Source: Triangularia verruculosa (Eukaryota; Ascomycota; Sordariomycetes; Sordariales; Podosporaceae). From it: DNA of 64,000 nucleotides. A program made the position numbers and the translations under genes. The stretch's first letter is position 1; the number at the start of each line of letters is the position of its first letter. A model generated the notes under the pieces. That model was not told the DNA's origin, searched no databases, and was given only the letters and a program-made list of their open reading frames with translations. Location: positions 1 to 64,000 of the forward strand of contig MU863997.1 in assembly GCA_033296885.1 (NCBI GenBank). Reading direction: 5' to 3'. Of the stretch, positions 11,401-22,611 are shown piece after piece.

Positions 11401-12233
11401 AGCGCATGCATGTCATCTCCAAGTCTTCCAGGGACTGCAGCAATGGCCGCCAGTGGCGTTTCAACACTAGAGTCTTTGAGCTCCTTCTCAAGACGGCCCA
11501 ACAAGAGAAATTCGAGCAAGCTTACCGTTACAAGAAGAAGCTTGACGAGGCGTTCAAAGCTAAGGGCAAATCTCCCGTCCGGTTCAAGGCTGATGACAAG
11601 GGCATGACGATGGTTCTCTTGAACATGCAAGCCATGGGGCGTATCCGTACCGACATTGTCGATCAGAAAGATGTCCCTATGGGCCATGAACCTGGCAATT
11701 ACGAGACGAGAAAGTACCCGAAGGAATACATCCACTTCAAGATGGACATCATTCCCACCGAGAAATACGTCTACAACGACGACACCGAACTCGTCGAACT
11801 CCGCAAGAGGATCACAGAGTCGAAGCCACCGGCTGCTGGGCCGGGTGGTGCGGTGCCGGTGTGGATGACGTGTCACGGGGAGTTGGACAAGGACATGTGG
11901 ATCAAGTACCTGAGCGTGGTGCTGATAACATTGGCTTCGCGGGGAAGCATGAGGCCTGAGGAGCTGGTGAAAACAATCAAGCCGGTGATCATGGAGTTTG
12001 AGGCGGAGCTGATTATGGACTGGTTGGAGGGGGTGGGCGTGTTGAAGGAGCAGATTGGGGGGATGGCGAGGGGATTGGGGGAGTGGTGGTGGGTTGTGGT
12101 GGAGGTGGCGAGGGAGTGGCTGGGTGCGCCGGCGACGGTGAAGGGGAAGGAAAAGGAGGTGGAACAGGTCGTCGTTGGGGGAAATAAGCCGAGGAAGAGT
12201 CTGCCGAGTGCTAGGCCGACGGTTGGTGTTTAA
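5455..12233 (+). CDS. sfc3: TFIIIC B-block-binding subunit (tau138/Tfc3/Sfc3 homologue)
   Basis: The largest TFIIIC subunit recognises the B box of tRNA genes and recruits Pol III factors. The model has three exons: 5455-5524, 5751-10797 and 10853-12233 (introns of 226 and 55 bp), giving 2,165 residues, in the usual size range. A winged-helix B-block domain is visible at about residues 176-257 (WQTLTHHGIDYKKVPPLEW onward). Middle parts are low in complexity: an Arg-Gly tract at about 729-750, immediately followed by a C2HC-type zinc finger (CDKCGVAW, with H and C further on) at about 760-787; then four imperfect repeats of the type DVEMPxxQHD near 968-1000. The C-terminal third after residue 1100 is conserved, with the acidic region followed by predicted helical repeats. 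The start gives MSPVGFEVF and an N-terminus that runs into the first winged helix after the intron. The zinc finger and RG tract may be lineage-specific additions. Confidence 0.93.
5584..5594 (+). promoter_or_regulatory. B-box-like element in intron 1 of the TFIIIC gene
   Basis: GGTTCGAAACC is a full match to the Pol III B-box consensus GGTTCGANNCC. It lies inside the 226-bp first intron of the gene for the protein that binds B boxes. An A-box-like TGGCTCACAAGG overlaps the exon/intron junction at 5514-5525, and a T6 run follows at 5608-5613. There is no cloverleaf, so this is not a tRNA gene. An 11-mer with nine fixed bases is expected roughly once per 131 kb on both strands, so chance is possible. 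Confidence 0.4.
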
Positions 12234-13661
12234 AGGGGTGATTACTGGATTTCTGTACAATCAGGATACTATGTGCTCCAGTCGCTGGTTTAGATGGATT
12301 TGGAGCTAGGATTACTATGGGAGGGGACACCATGAGAAAGGGAAAGGGGTTTTGTTAGAGGCTGGGGCAGGAGGGACGGAAAAGGGTTTTCTTGTCGGCC
12401 GGCATTTACTTGTGATACCCCCCCAAACTCTTACGGACTGGGATTTTCTTTTCTCTTTCGAGGCGTTTCTGTTCTGCGGAAGGGGGATTATACGGGAGCT
12501 GATACATTGTCCGTTGATAAGGTGATGGTTTTATTGTAGTTTAGTTAGGTTAATCATTATTGATATTGTATATCCTCTGTTGTTGTGCTTCGACCGTGTC
12601 AGTGTTTGTGATGGTGCTCGAGGCGGAGATGGTTAGTGTAGATTAGGGGGAGGTCACGATGCAGTTTTGTATTTGTGGAGCGAGCTGTATCATAATACTG
12701 AAGGCAAAATATGGCGCTTCTATACCTAGTCGGGGGTGTGACTGTGGTCGGAGATCGACATTACTACCTATCTGGGAGAGTTTGCTACCTTACTAGACCT
12801 ATGACGACCAAGTCGTTCTTAGTACCTAGATAGCTACTAGAGTGTGCACATGAAAGGGTATTGTAGGTATGGGTGTATGTTTTCACTTTTTTCTCTCTCT
12901 CTCTCTTTCATTTCCCCGCCTTGGCATCGTCTTTGTTTTAGAACAACTCCTTCCGGGTGTGGCTCAATGGGGATCGAAACCAAAGTGTGGTGTTAACGGT
13001 GAAAGGGTTTTTGCCTCTGAGCTTCTTCGGGCCAGCAGTCTGTTGTTTGGAGGTCCCGCTCGTCATCCATGATCATAGTGTGTGTGTGTGTGGAACAAAG
13101 GATTTGGTTTCTTGGCTAGAATTCTGCTTTTTTTTCTAGAAGGAATTTTTTTTTCTTTTGTTCCTTGTTTTTGCCCATTGTTGAAATGATGCGGAAGAGA
13201 CAAAGGAGAAAAGAGGGAGACGAGCAGGTAGGTAAGAGGAAACTGAGAAAGCTGGTTGTTGCCATTTTCTGAAAACTGTTGTCAAGGCAGGGGATGGAAA
13301 GTTCAAATTCCAGGTGGTTGATTGATATGGGGCTTTACATTCATTCATTCTTTACTTTTGAATTCGAGCGTGGTTGGGCAACTACCTACCTACCTTACCT
13401 AACTGGTCCTTGTTTTACCTTAATTTTGTAATTCAAGGCTGTGTGTGGCCAAGGTGCAAATGGTGTTAAAGAGTTCACTTTGACCATGCTGGAGATGATA
13501 AGAGTTCTACTTGTAATGAAGTGAGATAGTAAGTAGCAGTACCTTGAGCAGATTACCCGTCGTTGGGTATTTATTACACAGTGACTGATTCCATCCTGTC
13601 CCGTCCTCCATTCGTTTCTCGGTTGAGATTAGTTGTTTTGGTGGTGGTTGTCGAGAATAAC

Positions 13662-13682
13662 ATATATATATATATATATATA
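13662..13682. repeat. (AT)n microsatellite
   Basis: About ten uninterrupted AT units. It lies in the intergenic region and is likely polymorphic between strains. Confidence 0.9.
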
Positions 13683-14024
13683 CCTTCCCTCGAATCCCAA
13701 AGTTTTTAACAAGATCATTCTTTCACCCATCCCCCCCTTTGCATTCAAGCCTGAACGCAAAATTGCCTGCCATCGAATTGCCATAGCCCTAGCATTGAAT
13801 CACTTCGCCATCGTATCCAAACTTCACATACCACTGCCAGAAAACAGATCTTCATATCACCCATAACATCATCTTAAATCACCATCATTACCATCATCAT
13901 ATACCTCACTTTCTCCCCATCAGCACTCATATAAAGAGGAAAGAGTAAAGTAGCCGTGTCCAAAGAAATGATGAAAAGTTGAATTCCCTCATGTTCGAAC
14001 CCTTTCGTTTGCCACATCATAAGA

Positions 14025-14042
14025 ACACACACACACACACAC
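14025..14042. repeat. (AC)n microsatellite
   Basis: Nine AC units in the intergenic region downstream of samB. Confidence 0.9.
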
Positions 14043-14778
14043 GCATATACACACCAAGGAGAAAGACCATATCTGAGTTCAATGAATTCGTTTCTTTCTG
14101 TTAAAGAAAAGGTTTGTTGGGGAGGGAGGTCATGACATGTTGGTGTTTGTTTACTCAAAGGTAAACCAAAAACCAAAAAAAGGCAAAGAAAGCCAAAAGA
14201 GGAGGTCGAGAAAATACTAATACTGATAAAAATAGGAAACATCTTCTTGGAAGAGCCAGATCCCGAGACCTCCATGGGCCACCTGTAAACATATATCTGC
14301 TGCAGTCCGTCCCTGTCCCTCCGTCCAGCTCTTCCAATTGTAGTGTGTAGTGTGTAGCGTGTGGGTGTGTGGTATCGTTTCGCAACGCCATGCATGCATG
14401 CGGGAAAAATAAACAGAAAGGAAAAAAACACCAAGAAAGTGTTCACATATATGCTTTGCCCCGTTCTTCCATCCGCCCAACCGGGAGAACGAGACCCTCC
14501 CAAACGACAACCCCCAATACCCCTGATGCCAACTCCCTTAGGTATCCCCAAACGCAACAAATTCCACACGCTTTGCCGCTTAACCATCAACCCCCTAGAT
14601 TTTCATGTGCCTGTAGACATTATGGATAACGCCATGCATGAAGAGAAGCAAGCCCCGGTATTAAAACGAGAATAAAAACAAGCCGGGTGTGGGTATCAAT
14701 AATGACCATTGTTCAACGATTTCTTGTCTCGTTCCGTTTTGCGATTTCGAATTGTCGTCCCTGACTCGCCCACTCTTA

Positions 14779-16641
14779 TTATTGCGTGGCGGCAATGCAC
14801 CAGTGGCGGTGGAAGGCCCACGCGCTCTTTTGGCATTCTTTGCTGCAGTACTTGGTCCGTCGACAGCGGCGGCATTTAGCAAACTGCCGCGTGTACTCTT
14901 CCCATTTCCCGCACTGGTAGTAGGCGCATTGGCGGATTCCTCCGCGGGTGTCGTCCTTCCGGCACAGGTTCCTCATAACTACCCCGGCCCAGTATTGCAT
15001 ATCGGTGCTGTGGTACCGGACCGTGAACTTCTCCACTAGGGGGAAGATGTTGAGGTCATTGGGTAGTAGATATTCCTCCTCGCAGGTTTCGTCTTCCTCT
15101 TCAAGTTCCGCTTCGACGGCAGCAGCGTCGGCGCCATCAAGCAGTTGGATCTCCTTCCCAATCTTGAGCTTGGGGACCAGGTGACTTTTTTGGAAGTATT
15201 TTCGGAGGTTGCAGTATTTCGAAACGTAAGCGAGCAGCTGGAGAGACATCAAAACATCTTCTTCTCTGGGCATCGCGGCGAGCATTTGTGGGTTTGGTGT
15301 TACTTGGCGGTCAAGTAGATAACGAGGGACTGTTGCGTTCGGCATCGATGGTTGCTGTGGGCTGACCATTGTCGGTCTGTTTGGCGACAAGCCTATCGCA
15401 GGAACCGGCGTTGGTGTCGGGTTGGTGACAATGCTGCCATCAACCGGTCCTTGATGTGTAATATTGAAAGTCCCAGCCTCCTGGGTCTCGGATACCGTGG
15501 GCGTCGTCAATTCCATGGCGGTGCCGGCAATCATAGCTTCGCCATCCTCCATGGCAATATCCTGGATTCCTACGGCCGGCTGCATCTCGGCTGTCCCAGA
15601 CATCTCGGCGTCGGGTGTTTCGTCCGAGGCAACACTTTCGGCGTTCATGTCATCTGATTCGGCAGCCGTCGAGTGCTGGTGGCGAATCGACGGTCGTCGG
15701 CGAGATCGAGCGGCAGCGGTAAGGATAGTGGCAGGTCGTACAGTGGGAGATCGGATTTGCGGAGGCGGAAGTGGAGTGGTGGGCGACGCTGGCTGGGATG
15801 TCAAGGGAGGCCGAGCGAACGGCAATGGCACAATTCCAGTCAAACGATCCGTGTCCCGTGTCGGCCTCACAAATCCATCGGCGGCATCCATGGATGGTAC
15901 GGTCGGGGCGAGGATCACGTTGGGCGTGAGAGCCATAGGTGGGCGCGCTTCGTGTGTCCTCGTTGTGTGATGGTGATGGGGGTGGTGTCCCGCCAAGGGC
16001 GTCCGATCGGCCGGTGGCGTTACCTGGAACTGTGGAGCTGTGGGCGTCGCATCGGAATTGGATTGTATGACAGTGGTGGATGGGCCGGCGAATGGCGTTG
16101 ACACATCAATTGACGGCGGTGGCGCTTGTCTCCTGAAGGTTTCCAATGCGCCGGATCTCGATGAGAAACTCGATGATTTGTGTGCTCGGCTGCCGCCGCC
16201 GACTCGGTGATGGTGATGACGGTCCTTGAGCTTGGCCTCCTCGGTCTTTTCCCGTACCTTCTCGATGACTTTGATGTAGTTGTCGAGAATCGTGGCGATC
16301 ACGGGAACCATGTCGGCCTCCACAACCCGAGTCCGAACTGCTTCTGTGCCCCTAACGCCTATGTTGACGACACATTGGAAAGCCAGGTTCCACTTCCACA
16401 TATCCATCATGTCTTTGCTGCGACCCTGTTTCAGGATGCAGACCAATCTTTCGATGCCGCCATCGACGGTTAAGATGTCGCGGATGCGAGCCGACGATGT
16501 TGTGAGGTAAGCGAGATGGTTGAGAGAGTTGATCAGGGGCAGGGTCGACGTGCAATCAAGGGCTCGTCGGTCGTAAAGCGCGGTGGTGATGCCCACCGAC
16601 GCCTTGTTGACATTGGGTATGCTGAAGTTGACTTCCCTCAT
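14779..16641 (-). CDS. samB: MYND-type zinc finger protein SamB/MUB1
   Basis: MUB1/SamB proteins are cofactors of the Ubr2 ubiquitin ligase in yeast and control nuclear positioning and morphogenesis in Aspergillus. This single-exon gene encodes 620 residues. I placed the start at MREVNFSIPNVNKASVGI, which matches the conserved N-terminus of SamB, rather than 18 codons upstream. Residues 1-140 form an armadillo-like helical region (LINSLNHLAYL, ERLVCILKQGRS). A long low-complexity Pro/Thr/His-rich part follows. The MYND finger is at residues 572-616: CAYYQC, then CRRC, YCSKEC, and HRHWC supply the metal ligands. No key ligand is missing. The upstream region of 4 kb without genes suggests a long regulated leader, which is inference. 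Confidence 0.94.
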   Translation of the reverse strand: MREVNFSIPNVNKASVGITTALYDRRALDCTSTLPLINSLNHLAYLTTSSARIRDILTVDGGIERLVCILKQGRSKDMMDMWKWNLAFQCVVNIGVRGTEAVRTRVVEADMVPVIATILDNYIKVIEKVREKTEEAKLKDRHHHHRVGGGSRAHKSSSFSSRSGALETFRRQAPPPSIDVSTPFAGPSTTVIQSNSDATPTAPQFQVTPPADRTPLAGHHPHHHHTTRTHEARPPMALTPNVILAPTVPSMDAADGFVRPTRDTDRLTGIVPLPFARPPLTSQPASPTTPLPPPQIRSPTVRPATILTAAARSRRRPSIRHQHSTAAESDDMNAESVASDETPDAEMSGTAEMQPAVGIQDIAMEDGEAMIAGTAMELTTPTVSETQEAGTFNITHQGPVDGSIVTNPTPTPVPAIGLSPNRPTMVSPQQPSMPNATVPRYLLDRQVTPNPQMLAAMPREEDVLMSLQLLAYVSKYCNLRKYFQKSHLVPKLKIGKEIQLLDGADAAAVEAELEEEDETCEEEYLLPNDLNIFPLVEKFTVRYHSTDMQYWAGVVMRNLCRKDDTRGGIRQCAYYQCGKWEEYTRQFAKCRRCRRTKYCSKECQKSAWAFHRHWCIAATQ

Positions 16642-19600
16642 CTCGGCTTGCCTCCACGAAGCACGAGGTAGGCACCAGACAAGGAGAAGATGCAATGATC
16701 AGAAGTGGACGGCCGCCGTAATTCGATGCCTGGCGTACGATTGCGTTTTAAAAAGGGCCGAAATTGGCTGGTTCTGTGTGTTGGTAAAAAGAGATGGTTA
16801 GAGATGAAACGCATTTCAAAAGGTTTATGCGTCTAAAGGAGGGGGTCAAGCGAGCGTCCCCGATGCTAGGATCGGCAGAGGCCCTCGCGAAGGGCGAAAC
16901 CAACGTGTCTACGTACGGAAAGGTGCAGAGAAGGATTTGACGTATCGGCAGCAGGAAAAGGGGCGTATATAGCTGGTAGGAGGTCGCAAACGTAAAAATG
17001 GCCGTTGGGGAGATGATGAAATCAGCTCCCAATGAACAGGATGGTCGAGTCAGCGCCGTACCAAATGCCTCAGCCGCGATCGAGGATGCAAGACTTGTGT
17101 CTTGTTGATGTCGGTCTGCTGTGCCGGGGGCGCGCGAGCTGTTAAATGGAATGGGGGGATGGGCAGGAGCAGCGAGCCGGACGGTGCTGCTGAAGAGTTG
17201 AAGATGTCGATTGTATGGGTGTGTGACGGATGGCTCGCCGTGCCTGGTGGTGTGAGGAACTGGGTTGTCTGGGTTCAGTTGGAGCAGGCGAGCTGCTGGT
17301 TTTTTGCAGTCCCGGGCCTGGAGAAAGTCCAGAACATTACGGGCTGGCCCAGCCTGTGTGTTAGTGGCCCGTCGATGCCTAAGGCCAACACTACCCGCGC
17401 TTGTGGGCCCAAATTTGTACCAATTTCACGTCTCGGCACCACACCCGACCGACATCGCCTTCAAATATAAGAGGACTAATTATACTGAGTCTCCTCATCA
17501 ATACATGAGATTTGCTGTTTTGTTCTCTCCATTTCATTTCCATCAACATCACCTCGGCGGTGAGACTCGGGAGACTCGAAGAGAAGCTTCCATGTCTCGC
17601 TGACTCCAGGGACTTGCAGGTACCTCCTGTCTAGGGGCAAAGCGGAGCCCTCACAGCCGTTCAAGGATGGGGGTCTGGTAGACTGGCAAAGGAAAGCTGG
17701 AAGGGGGCAAATTCACAAATAGCTGCGGGGTGAGATGCTCGCTTTCATCTCGACTTCATGTCACAGTTCCATGGAGTTGGTTTGGTGCTGAAGAAACTAG
17801 AGGCCGTTGGAGAGTGGCAGGCGGACGGCGCCGTTTCAACCAGCTCTTTAGAGTTTGCCCGCCCTCTGACTGGAGGCTGTAACATTGATACCAGCCAACC
17901 TCAGCCATCTTCAACGGTCCGTCAAGTTCTGGACTTGAACTTGGTCCCTCACGGAGCTGCAGTTTGTCACCATGCACAAGAGCTGGCCCAATGTAATTAT
18001 CGCCCTCGCCGTCTGCCGAGCTGCTCGGGTCGCCTGATTTTCCCAGGCCGGCCGTTCACTCGTTGGGAACTCGGCGCTACCATACCACCCTCCCACCTAC
18101 TGCACTCCAACTCACAAACGACAGCTCGCAGCTTTCATGCATTCGTGGGGTCGGTGCGCATATCACGTTCTCTCAGAGCTTCACATCCGAAGCGGAGAAG
18201 GGCCGTGATACCACCCCTGCCTGGGGTTGATCCCCCACCGACCCTCTTGAACGACGTTCCGGCCCAAACCGCCATCCGCCCTCAAAAAGACCCACTCCAT
18301 CGCGTCCTTCTTTCAATGTCACTGCTTGGGATTCTCTTCGGCATTCAACGACGGCGTAGTCACCGCCTGCCTAACAACAGACTATTGCGTAGACCACAGT
18401 CAGCCTGAAACACATATCACTCACCTAGATCCTCTTTAGCGTCGTCCGCCATATCGGCTTAGAAATTCCACCTGCCCTGTCCCGCTGACGTGGCTGGAAA
18501 GCGGCACAGATCTGACGGGACCTTGGGGTTCCAACCCGGAGAGGCAAGCTCCATGATAGCTCTCTCACCCCGGCCACCCACACTTGTCGCCCAGGTCAAA
18601 AGTGAAGAAGGGTACGGAAAAGATCTTGGTTTTATAGCCTGAAATCGAGCAAATTTTTTTGGCTTTCAGCTCGGCATTTCCCCTGTTTTGTTTCTTGCCT
18701 CACCGCAAACTCGCTCTCGCCAACATCAACATTCATTTCCTGTCTCAGCTCAGCCTCTTGATTATCTTGCCGGCCTGAAGAAGATCTTCCAGCAGCTGAA
18801 GATGAGGGGCGACCAGCCTCACCTCACTGGAGCGCACTTTTACACAACACATCAACACACAGTATGGATACCCATTTGCCAAGCATCACCACCACAGACA
18901 AGCCAAGAAACAAGCAGTGAGGGGTAACACTTTCTCCTCCCCCTTCCAGCTGAAGGCGATTTCCACTTGTAAAACCGGGTATCTTGCGCAATGCCAAACG
19001 GCAAGCGGGATGGACGGGCGGCTTGTTCTTTCTGTGTTTATTTCGATCGCAAATGCAAGATCTGGAATAATATCAAGCGCGTAGATGCTTCTTGAATTAG
19101 AAGCGTCTTTACTTGTTGGCATACACTCAGCGGCAGCAGGAACCCGTGGCTTATACACGTCTCGGCGCTTAACGCTGTTCAACAACCGCCAGCCCCCAAG
19201 AACTACCATTGGATGGGGCGGCTGTTTGTCTCACTTTTGCTTCCATTATTCTCGAAACTCGGTTTGACAAGAGGTCAAGATTACGAGAGCTGCGGATAGC
19301 TGCATGAGTTTGCGGTAGGCAGAACATTCGATTCCCATATTAACTAACCTGCCGGAGGATGGAGACGATGGTTGGTAGCAGCCAAGACAAATCCCCTATT
19401 TCGTACATATTATACCGACATGATGTTTCTTCGGTGCATCTCACTGCGGATATAAGGTAGGGTAGTATTGGATACAACTGACTTGCGTGTAGAAGGGTCT
19501 GTGTGTAAGCCGTTTATAGAGAGGTAGTTTCATGTTTTGAATGTTTGCTCCCTTCTACCCGTGGGAGTTTTGAGGTTGGGCATGCACGCTCGGATGACTG

Positions 19601-20641
19601 TCCATACAATTCTTGGGTCGAGGTAAGAAAATTGTGTCATAAACTGAGCTTGCAGGCCTGAAAAAGAGAGCTTTACGGCGGCAATATCGGGAGGCGATAT
19701 CGCCGCCACACGGCATCACCGGTTCATGATCGACAATGGGTTGACGCCTTACTACACCCTCCAACGACCAACCCAATCGTGACAGCCCAACAACTTATTA
19801 GACACCTCATAAGTGAGACAGACACGGTAACTAACAAGAGAATCAAGTAGTTCAACGACATATGATCAACAGCCGTAGCTACTCCCCATATTCCCGCCAT
19901 CCACACTCCCGAGTTGCAAATTGGTAGAAATCTCCGGCTCCGGTCCGGGGTCTTGTATCGCCAAATCATATTCATGTACCGGTAACATACACCCAGAATC
20001 ATGCTATATCACATAACACCAGTATGACGACGTGAACAAAATCTTCCCACTGCCTCCGATGTTCCAGTCCTTGCTCCGCCCCCGTGCCGTCGCCGGATGT
20101 GATTTACGATGATAATGTTCCGTGAAACAAGCAGAGCCTCAACCATCACGAAATAGGTAATCCAAGCTCAGTGGCAACTTCTCATCATACACCCTGCCTC
20201 CGTGCCCGAGTAGAGAGATACGGTCAATTTCCACAACCCCTTGTTCTCATACCCGGTTAGCAGTCGGTGTCGATAAACAAAGCTAAATGCCACGTTAGAA
20301 CCCATCGAAGAATTCCCAAGGCGCTTTCTTTCTTATAGCCAAGTTAGCTTGCCCGTTTCAAAATGGGAACCTCATGAACCCGCTAAAAATCTACATGTCA
20401 GCTGAACAGCGCGATTTCTATTATCATCCCCATCAGCAGATAATCTAAACTGCCGTAGAATACAACCATAGATCAGAAACTTCAGATGCAACCTCCAGTC
20501 TCGACCACCAGGTAAACAACCCTTAGCTCAAGTATCACCAACTTCTCCTCAAACAAAAAAAAACCACACCTCCTCCCCAAAATAGTCAACAAAAACCAAA
20601 ATACAAGCTTACCAAAAAGTCGAACAATAAACAACAGAGAG
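16642..20641. other. Long gene-free region upstream of samB
   Basis: Four kilobases with no supported gene. ORFs of up to 216 codons occur (for example 17758-18408 plus), but they have no domain, no codon pattern like the real genes nearby and no convincing splice signals. T- and CT-rich stretches near 17500 and 18650 could be promoter or leader sequence. Small genes or long non-coding RNAs cannot be excluded. Confidence 0.4.
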
Positions 20642-20835
20642 AAAAAACAAAAAGCTCACTGGCCAGCCAACTTAGTTGGGTGGCCGGTTACGAAAACCGG
20701 TGGGTTTGTCTCCGGTTCGGACGTAGGGGCTATCGGTTGCAAGCCCCCGGGGGGAGGTAACAGCAGCTCCAACTCCCTTAACCATTTGACCTGACCACAA
20801 GTGGCGCTCTGGCGCAGGTAATTGGAGCTGCTGTT
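20642..20835 (-). ncRNA. Candidate Pol III RNA gene, copy A
   Basis: The minus strand reads as a compact RNA gene of about 187 nt. TATATATAT (20866-20858) lies 31 nt before a putative start AACAGCAGC (20835). The RNA ends in GTGAGC followed by T5 (20653-20649), G and T6 (to 20642), a Pol III-type terminator. The first 14 nt (20835-20822) pair perfectly with TTGGAGCTGCTGTT (20772-20759). A second hairpin is GGGGCT...AGCCCC, a third AACCGG...CCGGTT, and a final one CCAACTAAGTTGG enclosed by GGCCA/TGGCC. The region is GC-rich against AT-richer flanks. A locus at 36042-36214 shares the TATA block, spacing, GGTTTTCGTA block and 3' end. I do not recognise it as SRP, RNase P, MRP, U6, 5S or tRNA. 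The middle segment recalls tRNA D-arm sequence (TGGTTAAGG), so a tRNA-derived SINE is an alternative. Confidence 0.6.
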
Positions 20836-20851
20836 GGAACGTATGTTCCGG

Positions 20852-20868
20852 GACCTAATATATATACC
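20852..20868 (-). promoter_or_regulatory. TATA promoter block of RNA gene copy A
   Basis: On the minus strand this reads GGTATATATATTAGGTC. The same 17-mer occurs with one change before copy B at 36009-36025, at the same distance from the putative start. Conservation of a promoter upstream of the transcribed part argues for duplicated genes rather than retroposed copies. Confidence 0.6.
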
Positions 20869-21249
20869 GTGGTTTGCTCCTTCCTTGTTTTTGGAGCTGG
20901 CAGTTGGGACACATCATAGGTTGGATGCCTAAGGTTAAGACAGGTAGGTTCACAGGAGCAGTGACATTGACGATGGTTGTATGGAAGCAGGCACCTGCTT
21001 TTGTTAACGAGGAAGAAGGTTGCTGTTGGATACAGTTCAGTACACGAGGATCACGAAGCGCTGAGCAGATGTGGTGTTTATGGCCTTGAGGCTTCATTAT
21101 GTATTTCAATTATTTCCCATCTTCCTCGCATTCGAGGCCCGGTCACAGCCCGTGTCAGACATGTACACGACCTGCTCGCCCTCACCCAATGCTATTCGAA
21201 ACCAAATAACTCCCCAACGCCCATGCTCCCCATTTTCATTTAACAAGCT
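20869..21249. other. Intergenic between RNA gene copy A and the membrane protein gene
   Basis: No gene seen in this 381-bp stretch; it contains the 3' flank of the minus-strand membrane protein gene and the upstream flank of RNA copy A. Confidence 0.4.
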
Positions 21250-22611
21250 TCAATCCCCATTAACCCTCGCATGCCTAAAATACTTCATCCCCACCCACGC
21301 AACCACCACCCACACCCATGCCATCACACAGCTCAGTATAATCAACGCCGGATAATACCCCACAATCGGCAGCGTCGGGTCATCCTCCAACTCTGGCGGT
21401 GCATACGGCGTCGTTCCCACATCCCACGCCCATGACCACACCTCTAGACAGCTCCCCATCCCAATCACAAACACCGTCCATGTTACTCCCAGCACTACCC
21501 ATCCCCACCACTCTGTTTCCGAATAATCCCAGTCCGAGTCTGGTGGTGGCAATGGAGTTGTTGATAGCGCTGCTAGGGAGGTGAGGGCTAATGGTGATTT
21601 TGCCCTCTGGACGGTGCCCCGGCGGCGTTGGAGTGTTGGGAGGATGCTGGAGCCCGAGGTGCCAGATCCGAGGCTGAGAGGGCGCGGTGGGCTGTGGGGG
21701 GAATGCGGGAGGTTGAGAAAGTAAGACTCTGAGCCTGAGGCGGAGGAGACAGAGGCTCGTTCTGGGCGGAGGAGGTTGACTGATGATGACGAGGAGAGGT
21801 TCGAGGTTGATGAGTTAAGTCCAGCGGGAACGGCCATATGGAGGGCGTCTTCATCGTCTGTTGTGCTATAGCTTATACTTGGACTCCTCGACCCCGTGAC
21901 GCTATTTCGTGAGCTCGGTGGGGGGTTCGCATTTATTGGTGCCAACGCTGTTGTAGGGGTAGCGTCTGGATCTGAGGATTGAGAGTTCGATCGACTGGCA
22001 TATCCGTCCATACTTGGTCGCGGGGTGAGGTCTGATATCCCTAGACCGTACGGAATAGACGTGTTGATGGTGTTCTTCAAGATACCGCTATTATTTCGGA
22101 GCGGTGATGGATTTGATGTAATCGAGGTTGGCGCGGTGCCGGCAGCTTTGGTTTCGTTGTGTCGCCCGTCGGGACCGCCATAGACGTCCAATTTCGTATC
22201 GATGGTTAACCCGCGATCCCGCTTCTCTCTTTGAGCGCCTCGCCCCAGGAGGGCAACCTTTCGCAACGATCCCCTACGCCGTCGTGTCTTTAGCGATTGC
22301 GGCTGCTGGATTTGGTGTTGGATAATGTGAGGCAACGGCAGAGGCGCAGCGATGGGCGCACCCGTGTGGCGTGGAGGAGTGTCGGCCGGTATCGAAGTAA
22401 AAGAGGGCGTGGGAGGAAAGGTTGAAATTTCAGTTTCGTTGGTGTTGCGGCGGGATCGCGGTCGGTGTTCACCCGAGTTTCGCATAAAAGGTAGTTTGGA
22501 AAGCAAGCTTCCAGCGCCTGAGCTGCTGCGTTTGCGACCGGGCGCTGGTCGAGTTGGGATGGAAGATGGCGTATCGGCGCCGGCGCCTGTCACGAGTGAC
22601 GACTCGTCCAT
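21250..22611 (-). CDS. Fungal protein with disordered N-terminus and two C-terminal membrane segments
   Basis: Single-exon gene of 453 residues, starting at the ATG of MDESSLVTGAG; the two codons upstream in frame begin with TTG and are not a start. The first 360 residues are rich in Ser, Pro, Thr and Arg with many basic-Ser motifs and are probably disordered and phosphorylated. The last 95 residues carry two hydrophobic segments, around WWGWVVLGVTWTVFVIGMG and YPALIILSCVMAWVWVVVAW, separated by an acidic loop (PPELEDDPTLP). I recognise the pattern as conserved in filamentous fungi but cannot name the family. The gene is divergent from the zinc transporter gene, with 712 bp between start codons. 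A location in an internal membrane is inferred. Confidence 0.8.
   Translation of the reverse strand: MDESSLVTGAGADTPSSIPTRPAPGRKRSSSGAGSLLSKLPFMRNSGEHRPRSRRNTNETEISTFPPTPSFTSIPADTPPRHTGAPIAAPLPLPHIIQHQIQQPQSLKTRRRRGSLRKVALLGRGAQREKRDRGLTIDTKLDVYGGPDGRHNETKAAGTAPTSITSNPSPLRNNSGILKNTINTSIPYGLGISDLTPRPSMDGYASRSNSQSSDPDATPTTALAPINANPPPSSRNSVTGSRSPSISYSTTDDEDALHMAVPAGLNSSTSNLSSSSSVNLLRPERASVSSASGSESYFLNLPHSPHSPPRPLSLGSGTSGSSILPTLQRRRGTVQRAKSPLALTSLAALSTTPLPPPDSDWDYSETEWWGWVVLGVTWTVFVIGMGSCLEVWSWAWDVGTTPYAPPELEDDPTLPIVGYYPALIILSCVMAWVWVVVAWVGMKYFRHARVNGD

Larger units (their letters stand above)
12234..14778. other. Intergenic region with microsatellites
   Basis: No gene is supported in these 2.5 kb between the ends of two convergent genes. 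The sequence holds CT-rich runs near 12890, (TG)n at about 13078, (AT)10 at 13662-13682, (AC)9 at 14025-14042 and a GTGTAGTGTGTAG stretch near 14340. The 238-codon minus ORF at 13874-14590 has no domain and is made largely of low-complexity sequence. Confidence 0.5.

Noticed and set aside
11262..12260. 332-codon minus ORF inside the TFIIIC gene
   Set aside because: It is antisense to well-conserved coding sequence, rich in His, Pro and Leu from GC-rich codons, and has no domain.
13874..14590. 238-codon minus ORF
   Set aside because: No domain, built over microsatellites and AT-rich sequence; no support as a gene.
17758..18408. 216-codon plus ORF
   Set aside because: No recognisable family, composition unlike neighbouring genes, no splice or start context.
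20642..20835. tRNA or SRP RNA at this locus
   Set aside because: No cloverleaf with anticodon, no SRP helix 8 motif, no RNase P/MRP core motifs; kept only as an unassigned Pol III candidate.
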